DNA from: Alteromonadaceae bacterium
GTDB taxonomy: Bacteria; Pseudomonadota; Gammaproteobacteria; Enterobacterales; Alteromonadaceae
Assembly (NCBI GenBank): GCA_013216015.1
Contig: JABSOI010000069.1
Coordinates: 1 to 32,516 of the forward strand
Direction of reading: 5' to 3'
Length of the DNA stretch: 32,516 nt
The notes below the pieces were generated by a model. It searched no databases. It worked only from the letters and a program-made list of their open reading frames with translations, and was not told where the DNA came from. The position numbers and the translations under genes are program-made. This document shows positions 1 through 7,163 of this stretch, in pieces. Each line of letters opens with the position of its first letter. Position 1 is the stretch's first letter.

Positions 1-108
1 CAAATCGGCCCCATATCTAATGATTTATCAATTCTTTTCTAGATTTTCTGACTTTATATCTCCGCTCATTTTCGGTGATTAGCGCAATATTTATACAATC
101 AATTACAC

Positions 109-142
109 TGACCCCTTTGTTCTCCTGACCCCTTTGTTCTCT
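109..142. repeat. 17-bp direct tandem repeat, two copies
   Basis: Two adjacent 17-bp units reading TGACCCCTTTGTTCTC plus C or T (109-125 and 126-142). The rest of the first 290 bases shows no gene that I can support. Confidence 0.8.
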
Positions 143-294
143 ATTGTTTAGCATATTAATAATACTGACATGGTTGATGAATTTTATTGGTCGTTTATTT
201 AAGTGCCTTGAGCGAGAGAATAATATAGTTTGTCGAAAAAATTACCGCGTAAATTAACTCTCCTTATCATAAGGAAACTTTTAAGAGGTCTATT

Positions 295-1961
295 ATGAAA
301 TTCATTCAATCACTATGTTTTACTACTTATATATTTTTATCTCATCCTACATTCGCAGACACTACGGCTAAAGATGAAGTCAAGCTGCCCAGCGTTGGTC
401 AGAAAGTAGCAGATAATTCCCTTTGGCAAACTCAAGGTTATGGTTACATTTTAGAAGTGAATGGGAGTGACATTCGTTTTTACGATATTACCGAGAATCA
501 TTGTCTAATAAATTATATTGAAACTGATGAATACCCAAGTAGTAATATTAGTATCACTCAAGGTGGAGCAGAACTTGAGTGGGGGACAATACACCCAGTA
601 CAGCTTACCCAACTTAAGGCATTGCCAAAATTATGTCAACAGAACTTAATAGCAAGTATTCACGACCAGAACTATGAGTTTTCTGCTCCGCAAACCTTTG
701 ATGTTTTTTGGTTTACCTTTGCGGAAAATTTTGCCTTTAGTAAAGAGTTAAACTGGGATTGGAATACAAAACATCCTGTTTGGCGAAAAAAAATATCAGC
801 ACAAACGAGTGAAGATGTATTAGCTGAAGTTCTTGAAGAGTTGCTAGCAGAGTTGGGAGACGCCCATGCCCATTTATACCCATCACCATTCAAAATGCAG
901 GTTTTGATTCGTTTAAAAAACATATTTACTGCGTTGCTGAATCTTAAATAAGAATAACTTATCCGGCGAATCAGCGTCTTGTAACTATGCTTTTTAATTC
1001 ACCTCAAATTCCCGCATTTTGAAAGGTAACGGGTATAGAATCAATGGAAGGCCGCCCAGTTGCATGGCATAACAACAAATGGAAGTCTTTCCAAAAAGAT
1101 AGAATAGAGACGCCTTTTGCAAAGCAAAATGATTTTTCATCGCCTTATGAGTTTCATATGGACTTAAATAAAAAACGAACAAAAATCATTTCTAGTTACT
1201 TTATCGAAGATGTTAAATCACAAAGATTAAATCGTAGTTTTTTATTGGGGCAATTACCCAAAGGAATAAGTTACTTAAGTATTGATGATATGAGTGAGTT
1301 TACCGAAGAAGAGACTGTTTCAGCGGATTTAATAACGGTTGATAAGGTAATGAAACATATTTCGCCAATATTGCAAAATTCAAGAGGCTTAATCATAGAT
1401 TTAAGGTGGAACTCTGGTGGATTCGATGTAGTCTCTAATCGAATTTTGTCATATTTTATCAATAGCCCTCTTTATATTGGCAGTAAGTCAACTAAGTTGA
1501 AAAAGGGTTTTAGTCAACCGAGGGAAATAGTGATTCAACCTGCACAATCTGATCAATACCAAGGACCAATAGTAGTGTTAACAAGTGGTTTAACCATGAG
1601 CGCAGGTGAAATATTATTAATAGGATTAGCAGCTAGGGATAAAGTAACCATTATTGGCGAAGCATCAAATGGCGGCTTTAGTGATTCGTTGCCCAAACAG
1701 TTACCTAATGGCTGGTCTTTCGCTTTATCAAATGAGCGTTACTTAGACTTTGAAAGTAAAAACCATGAATACTCCGGTTATCCTGTAGCGCAACAACATG
1801 AATACTTAAATGCACAAGCCTTGAAAGAAGGTAAAGATTACGCATTAGAGTCTGCGATAATATTACGGCAACTAATACCACTAAAAACAGCTCATCTTGT
1901 GGTGGGCAACGATCAAAAGATAATCAGATATAAACATTTTTCAGGTTTAAGTAACCCATAG
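295..1961 (+). pseudogene. S41-family (tricorn/IRBP-like) serine peptidase, split by a 159-bp mobile element
   Basis: The first part (295-951) has a well-spaced AAGAGG ribosome site, an N-terminal signal peptide ending near TFADTT, and a helix ending in LAELGDAHAHL, the typical S41 'GDAH' region. It then runs into the element and stops at a TAA inside it, adding 24 foreign residues. The second part (1038-1961) carries the catalytic core: LTSGLTMSAGEILLIGLA, with the presumed nucleophile Ser in MSAGE, and IIGEASNGGFSD, as in the tricorn/IRBP-like branch. Removing 877-1037 joins CAT-TTA to GAA-TCA-ATG in the same frame and gives one 501-residue exported protein. The second half could only be made by internal initiation at ATG 1044 and would lack the signal peptide, so the gene is probably inactive. 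It converges with hflX, with only 4 bp between them. Confidence 0.88.
877..1035 (+). mobile_element. MITE-like element, copy A (159 bp, TA target duplication)
   Basis: Non-coding 159-bp element beginning TACCCATCACC and ending GGTAACGGGTA. The ends form imperfect inverted repeats of about 32 bp around a shared TTCAAAATGCRGG core. It is flanked by TA at 875-876 and 1036-1037. It looks identical to copies at 6083-6241 and 12267-12425 (opposite orientation) and 23333-23491 (same orientation). It interrupts the S41 peptidase gene. The TA duplication would fit mobilisation by a Tc1/mariner-like (IS630) transposase, but none is present in the window. Confidence 0.92.
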
Positions 1962-1965
1962 CTAT

Positions 1966-3318
1966 TTATAAACTCAGCATCCTCTTTTTCAATCTTGCTA
2001 AATCAATCGCGTTTGACCGTACGGTAAGCTTAATATGACTATATTCATAGTCTTCTTTAGTGACACTCATGCTCGATCGGATTTCACCTATGATACCTTT
2101 AGCGGTATAGGGCACAATAATCTCATCTTCAATCATCTCATCCTGCGCAACGGCAACGATATATTTATGCAATTTACTCACATCCGACGGATTACGGGTT
2201 GATGTCATCATGGCATCAGGAAACTCTTCCATCAGTGTTTGTTGTTGCTCGGTGCTAAGTTGATCCGATTTATTTAGTACCAGTAATTTTTTACTATCTT
2301 CAACACCGACTTCTTCCAGTACTTCGTGCACCACATCTAGTTGCGCACGAAAAGAAGGATCTGAAGCATCTACAACATATAACAACAATGAAGCATCATG
2401 GGCTTCTGCTAAGGTTGAGTGGAATGAGGCGACTAAATCATGAGGTAATTTTTTAATAAAACCTACTGTATCAGACACTAATATTCGAGGTTGAGTAATT
2501 GGCTGTAACGCACGTACCGTAGTATCAAGTGTCGCAAAAAGTTTATTTTCACCTACAACATCACTACCAGTAATAGCTCGCATCATTGATGACTTACCCG
2601 CATTGGTGTAACCAACCAAAGCAACACAAAAAAGTTCAGAACGTTGTGTTCGTCGGCCCTTCATTTCATCTTGAACACTAACTAACTCACGCTTGAGTTC
2701 TGCTAACTGGTCGCGAACTTTACGACGGTTTAGCTCTAGCGTAGTTTCGCCAGCACCTTTACCCATCTGACGTTCTTTATCACCACATGATGACTCACGA
2801 AGTCGTGGCGCTACATAATTAAGGCGAGCAATTTCAACTTGTAATTTCGCTGTTTTGGTACGGGCATGACGACTAAATATTTCAATAATAATGCCTGTAC
2901 GGTCAAACACCTCTACGCCCAATTGGTTCTCGACATTACGCAGCTGAGATGGGCTTAAATCGCAATCAAATACAACTACATCAGCACAGGCAAACGGTAA
3001 ATTGTCTGACTGAATATCAGCAAATGTTGCTTCATCAGCTATTTCTTCAGATAATTCCTCGCCCTTTTCTCCTTCTTCAACTAAACCCTTGTTACCAGTG
3101 AGATGCGCTATTTCTGCCAGTTTTCCTAAACCCAGTACGTTAACTTTTTTAGTCGAACTCTGCTTTTGCGACTGGGAGCCGACCACTTTAAACCCTAAAG
3201 TAGTCACTAAACGAGCAAGCTCTGCAAGTGACTCTGTTGCCTCATCACCTTTAAACTCAGGCGTACAAATAGAAATAAGTAAAGCGTTAGTAAGTGATGA
3301 TTTTGCGGTTAGTTGCAT
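1966..3318 (-). CDS. hflX: HflX-family ribosome-associated GTPase
   Basis: 450 residues. The N-terminal HflX domain has the family signature VVVFDCDLSPSQLRNVENQL and the segment VFDRTGIIIEIFSRHA, followed by the conserved glycine/arginine-rich linker (RLRESSCGDKERQMGKGAGE). The G domain has G1 GYTNAGKSS (about residues 232-240), G3 DTVGFIKKLPHDLVASF and G4 NKSD. HflX proteins bind the ribosome and act in stress-associated ribosome splitting and recycling. An extra acidic stretch (VEEGEKGEELSEEIADEAT, about residues 80-98) sits in the N-terminal domain. The gene stands alone, not beside hfq, so it may be a second HflX paralogue, with the canonical copy elsewhere. It is convergent with the broken peptidase gene. 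Confidence 0.9.
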   Translation of the reverse strand: MQLTAKSSLTNALLISICTPEFKGDEATESLAELARLVTTLGFKVVGSQSQKQSSTKKVNVLGLGKLAEIAHLTGNKGLVEEGEKGEELSEEIADEATFADIQSDNLPFACADVVVFDCDLSPSQLRNVENQLGVEVFDRTGIIIEIFSRHARTKTAKLQVEIARLNYVAPRLRESSCGDKERQMGKGAGETTLELNRRKVRDQLAELKRELVSVQDEMKGRRTQRSELFCVALVGYTNAGKSSMMRAITGSDVVGENKLFATLDTTVRALQPITQPRILVSDTVGFIKKLPHDLVASFHSTLAEAHDASLLLYVVDASDPSFRAQLDVVHEVLEEVGVEDSKKLLVLNKSDQLSTEQQQTLMEEFPDAMMTSTRNPSDVSKLHKYIVAVAQDEMIEDEIIVPYTAKGIIGEIRSSMSVTKEDYEYSHIKLTVRSNAIDLARLKKRMLSL

Positions 3319-4101
3319 ATTTTTATGTTAGTGCACCTGAAGTGCAAACCTAAGTTTTTATCTAAATTAGTTTGATCTTACGCTGTTATAGCCGAGCTTT
3401 ATAGAGCAATAGCGGACTAATGCAGATATTATGCACATAAAATAAATCAAGGGGCGTTTTTGAGCACAAATCTGCCATTTTCATTTGAATATCTTTTAGA
3501 TGTTAACACCTAAAATTTCACTCGGATTTTTCCTACAATTATGTAACCAATCTTAAAAGTGAGCCTTAGCTTGTAATCAATGAGCAACTTGATAGCTTGT
3601 TCTGGTTTACTGAACTATTGGATCAAGAAAATCATTGCCCACCGTTATAAATCGACTATTTCTAGTTTGAAATCAAATTATTCATTCTGAAGTTAGATTA
3701 TCCTGCTAAATTGTTAGTTCATCGCAACTCCCTGTTAATTCTAATTATTTAATTATAAGTTGAGTCTTAATTCCGTTAAATATTTAAACAACCATAGAAG
3801 GGTTAGTTAAAGTGAAGTTATTTTTTGTACTATCCGAGACGCTTTTTTTAACAACCAACAACAAATTGGAAAAAAATGATTCGACCTTTGAGGCCGGGAA
3901 AAAATTTTACATCACTGTCGATTAGGGAATGCATGGTGTGTTGCTTATGGGAAATAGTAAGGTTTAGTAAATACGTAACCAAGCGCGGTTATCGAAAATC
4001 TACACTGCGCTTCAATTTCGAAAAAGATAGGCGTTATATTAATAAAATTTTATGTAATGAATAAGTTAAGGTTTTTATTGAATTTAAAATAGGAAAAAAT
4101 T
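3319..4101. other. Intergenic, no supportable gene
   Basis: 783 bp between hflX (leftward) and the PD40 gene (rightward). It should hold both promoters. A 62-codon open frame at 3876-4064 has no recognisable features and is not called. I see no repeat or RNA gene here. Confidence 0.5.
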
Positions 4102-4941
4102 ATGAAGCATATTTGTATTTCAATTATTCTGCTGCTTCGTGTACTAACTATTAGTAGCAAAAGTTATAGTCAGGATACATTTTCAGCCCCTGAAGGCCTT
4201 TATTTTGGGCTAAAGCCTCCATGCATGGTAGCGGAACCGTTTGCACCAGATATCATCTTCCAAAAAGGCTGGGAGCTAGGGGGTGTACACGCTCCAGACA
4301 TGAAAGAGTTTTACTTGACCTCATCTCTTGACGTACCCTTTCGCCCTCTCGTTGTCAGTTTCCGTAAGGAAAACCATGTCTGGAAGAAATACAATTTTTA
4401 TTCTACGGGTGGTAATATTATGTACTCGAAAGATAAATATATAGAACGAACCGACTCTGGTTGGTCAGAGATAAAAAGTCTTGGTGCACCTTACGAAGAC
4501 ATCGGCATCATGCGCCTTACGGCTTCGTTAAAAGGAACCTTGGTTTTTGACGAGAGAACGAAAGATGGAAATGGTGTTCTTCGATATTCACGAATAATAA
4601 ATGGTGAACGTGAAGCCCCTAAGCCGCTTGATAAAGTGATTAACACTGGTAAATGGACCGCTCACCCCTTCATTGCTCTAGATGAGTCTTACATTATTTG
4701 GGATAGTGAAAGAGACGGCGGATATGGTGATAGTGATATGTATATCAGTTTTCGACAGCGAGATGGCTCATGGGGTGCCGCCATTAATTTCGGGGATAAG
4801 ATAAACACAAGTGGCGAGGACGGTGGAGGATACGTAACGCCAGACGGAAAATATCTTTCCTATTGTCCCCGTTGTAACCCACCAGATTTTGATAGAATGT
4901 GGGTGGATGCGCAGATTATTGAGACACTTAGGCCCAAATAA
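4102..4941 (+). CDS. Secreted PD40/TolB-type beta-propeller protein, function unknown
   Basis: 279 residues, with an AGGA ribosome site 8 bp before the ATG. The N-terminus (MKHICISIILLLRVLTISS...SYSQ) is a signal peptide, so the product is probably periplasmic or exported. The body has repeated PD40-like strands: HAPDMKEFYLTS, HPFIALDESYIIWDSERDGGYGDSDMYIS, and GGGYVTPDGKYLSYCPR. The final strand pairs acidic and glycine residues (GEDGGGYVTPDGKYL) as in WD40-like PD40 domains. At 279 residues it would make only a partial or small propeller. The segment YSTGGNIMYSKDKY looks shortened, and a small internal deletion is possible. No catalytic residues are recognisable, and its neighbours give no functional hint. 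Confidence 0.65.
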   Translation: MKHICISIILLLRVLTISSKSYSQDTFSAPEGLYFGLKPPCMVAEPFAPDIIFQKGWELGGVHAPDMKEFYLTSSLDVPFRPLVVSFRKENHVWKKYNFYSTGGNIMYSKDKYIERTDSGWSEIKSLGAPYEDIGIMRLTASLKGTLVFDERTKDGNGVLRYSRIINGEREAPKPLDKVINTGKWTAHPFIALDESYIIWDSERDGGYGDSDMYISFRQRDGSWGAAINFGDKINTSGEDGGGYVTPDGKYLSYCPRCNPPDFDRMWVDAQIIETLRPK

Positions 4942-5123
4942 TGACCATATTACAATCGCAGAAAGAGCGACGCCAAAAGACGGCGCGCCTTCTGCGAGCG
5001 TTGAACGCCCGCTATCTAGCTGATAGCTGCCACTCATTTGCCAGTAATCGACCGGCAGCAATGGGGAGTTTTCTGCCGTCAGTAAAATCTTTATTCATGT
5101 TTACAAATTTGCATTTGCGGAGT

Positions 5124-5161
5124 GTAGATTACCTAAATATTGAAGTATTTAGGTAATCTAC
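5124..5161. repeat. Perfect 16-bp inverted repeat, 6-nt loop
   Basis: Left arm GTAGATTACCTAAATA (5124-5139), loop TTGAAG, right arm 5146-5161 exactly complementary. There is no following T-tract, so it is not a standard intrinsic terminator. It lies about 180 bp beyond the PD40 gene. Confidence 0.85.
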
Positions 5162-5613
5162 GATAAGTACACCCTAAGTAGACTCAAAAGGTTAGGTGAA
5201 AAACATCCATACTCTACAGCCTGTGCCAGACATGTGGTGTAGGGCATTAATCGAATAATATGCTGTATATGCACAACACCCCTATTTCAAATAATTAGGT
5301 CTAGATATTGGTAGATAAACCCTTTAAATTAACATCATATTTTTTTGTTTCATACTTTCTTTGCGAATATCCTTATGACTGATATGTCGGCTCAGTTACC
5401 GTTAGATAAGTAAGAGCTAACGTCAGCTTTCGTATCTAAACAGTTAATTCTGAGGTCGTTTTTGCATTCAGGAAATAGTCTTCTGTGAGGCAAAACCACA
5501 CAAGTTGTAATTCACTTTAGCTCAAAAACAAGATAGAAAATTAATCCGTGTTTATGTTTACCAAGGTATTAGTCATACTTTTGCTAATCCAAAAAACACC
5601 ATTGGCACAATAA

Positions 5614-5682
5614 ATTCTATCTCGCTAAGTGCCTCTTAACGTCATAGGAATAAAAGTTAATGTCAGTTGTATGATCCGAAAC
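5614..5682 (+). repeat. Dispersed 69-bp repeat, copy 1
   Basis: Starts ATTCTATCTCGCTAAG and ends GTATGATCCGAAAC. The same 69 bp with three base differences is at 17835-17903, and weaker similarity extends about 20 bp upstream. It contains no coding frame. Its nature is unknown. Confidence 0.85.
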
Positions 5683-5781
5683 ATACTATCAAAGGGGGTA
5701 GAGTCGAATGGCAATTAGTTAAGAGAAAAAACATTACAGATCAATTCGTTATTGTGATTGTGGCAATTGTTAAACTAATTT

Positions 5782-5815
5782 GAATAAGAATAAGAATAAG
5801 AATAAGAATAAGAAT
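5782..5815. repeat. Hexanucleotide tandem repeat (AATAAG)
   Basis: Five consecutive AATAAG units, a simple sequence run in non-coding DNA. Confidence 0.85.
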
Positions 5816-6082
5816 CTTGATATTCCAACATTTAGTAAATTCAATTTTGACAACCTAAGTCGTTAATAGGATCGAAAGCTCCGCAGAAAATCAGTCATGA
5901 TGCCAGCTGCATCAATAAATAGTGATCATAATTTATAGGTATTGTTAGCTTAATTTTTGTCAGCAATGGTGTTTTTTTCTAGCCAGCAATCCGATGACCT
6001 CAAGACTGAAATTGAAAAGTGTCAGATCAGATATGATCAACTACAATTTATATTGCAACGACAATTTATGTTAATTGATATA

Positions 6083-6241
6083 TACCCGTTACCTTTCAAA
6101 ATGCGGGAATTTGAGGTGAATTAAAAAGCATAGTTACAAGACGCTGATTCGCCGGATAAGTTATTCTTATTTAAGATTCAGCAACGCAGTAAATATGTTT
6201 TTTAAACGAATCAAAACCTGCATTTTGAATGGTGATGGGTA
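6083..6241 (-). mobile_element. MITE-like element, copy B
   Basis: Reverse-orientation copy that looks identical to copy A over 159 bp, flanked by TA at 6081-6082 and 6242-6243. Its inner edge is 21 bp from the start codon of the outer membrane protein gene, so it separates the ribosome site from any upstream promoter, or supplies part of the leader. Confidence 0.92.
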
Positions 6242-6262
6242 TAACACTACAGGGAATTGGAA

Positions 6263-7012
6263 ATGGAAAGTTTTCGTTATGTAATAAGATATTCAAGGAT
6301 GTTAGCTTGCTCTCTTAGCATTCTAATTTTAAGTATCACCATTGTTCATGCAAATTCATTAGGTGCCAGTGGCAAAGGAGGCACTTTAGGATTGGGGCTT
6401 GAGATTGATTACCAAATTAATAAAGCGTTTAATCTTAGACTACAAGCTAATAGATTCAATTACACCAGAGATTTTGATGAGAACGGTATCGAATATACGG
6501 GTGAACTGGATTTGTCCAGCGCAGGAATTTTAATTGATTGGCGACCCTTTATTGGCAATTTTCGTCTTACAGCTGGTATCTATTCAAATTCCACTGAATT
6601 AACAGGCATAGCGATTGATAGCGCTAATGAGAAATATGACATTGGTTATGGACAATATTGGTCGGCTAACAGTAATGATCCTTTAATTGTGAATGCCAGA
6701 ATTGAATTAGGAAAAAGTACTGCCGGTTATTTAGGCATAGGATGGGGTAATTCGTCAGCATCAGGTTTTATGTATTCTTTTGAATTGGGTGCTCTATTTG
6801 CAGGAAAACCGAATGTCTCTTTGAATGCGAGTGGTACAGCTGCAGTATCTGTTTTGGGTCTTGAATATCAATTTAATGTGCAAGACAGCAATAATCTTTT
6901 AGTTCAGACGTTAAATGAAAATTTACGGGTAGAGGAAGCTAATTTAGCCAATGATATATCCGAATTTGAAATATACCCTGTTATCGCTTTCGGCATTGGC
7001 TATCGATTTTAA
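6263..7012 (+). CDS. Outer membrane beta-barrel protein (CarO-like), function unknown
   Basis: 249 residues from ATG 6263, chosen over TTG 6257 because AGGGA at 6251-6255 is spaced correctly for the ATG. The N-terminal signal peptide runs to about VHANS. The mature part is glycine- and aromatic-rich with alternating hydrophobic strands (GGTLGLGLEIDYQI, FNLRLQANRFNY, AGILIDWRPFIGNFRLTAGIY). It ends in YPVIAFGIGYRF, a C-terminal phenylalanine typical of proteins assembled by BAM. The layout resembles CarO-type small barrels, but the substrate is unknown. A mobile element lies immediately upstream, so expression may differ from that in relatives without it. Confidence 0.72.
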   Translation: MESFRYVIRYSRMLACSLSILILSITIVHANSLGASGKGGTLGLGLEIDYQINKAFNLRLQANRFNYTRDFDENGIEYTGELDLSSAGILIDWRPFIGNFRLTAGIYSNSTELTGIAIDSANEKYDIGYGQYWSANSNDPLIVNARIELGKSTAGYLGIGWGNSSASGFMYSFELGALFAGKPNVSLNASGTAAVSVLGLEYQFNVQDSNNLLVQTLNENLRVEEANLANDISEFEIYPVIAFGIGYRF

Positions 7013-7105
7013 TTGCAAGTGATTTTAATTGTTAGATAGCTTATGTTTTGGTTATGTGTTGTTTTGGGTATGCGTTGAATATTGAAGAGGTAAGTCTTTT
7101 CTGGC

Positions 7106-7145
7106 AAAACCGTATGTTAGACAAAACCGTATGTTAGACAAAACC
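7106..7145. repeat. 17-bp tandem repeat
   Basis: AAAACCGTATGTTAGAC occurs at 7106-7122 and 7123-7139, followed by a partial third unit (AAAACC). It lies just beyond the 3' end of the leftward MOSC fusion gene. Confidence 0.85.
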
Positions 7146-7163
7146 TCTTTTTTCATAAATTCA

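Larger units (their letters stand above)
4942..6080. other. Gene-free, repeat-rich intergenic region
   Basis: More than 1.1 kb with no convincing gene. It contains a perfect 16-bp inverted repeat (5124-5161), one copy of a dispersed 69-bp repeat (5614-5682) and a hexanucleotide tandem run (5782-5815). Short open frames on both strands at 4768-5156 have no family features. It looks like decayed or accessory DNA. Confidence 0.6.

Noticed and set aside
60-142. End of a REP-associated (Y1) transposase gene
   Set aside because: The TGACCCCTTTG motif is reminiscent of such neighbourhoods, but no frame encodes a recognisable Y1 domain.
877-1035. Element as a group I or II intron that would be spliced out
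   Set aside because: Only 159 bp, with terminal inverted repeats and a TA duplication, and found in both orientations including intergenic sites; this is a DNA-transposon pattern.
3876-4064. 62-codon open frame
   Set aside because: No recognisable motif, and arginine- and cysteine-rich composition unlike the neighbouring genes.
4768-5156. Overlapping open frames on both strands after the PD40 gene
   Set aside because: One is antisense to the PD40 gene and the other ends in the 16-bp inverted repeat; no family features.
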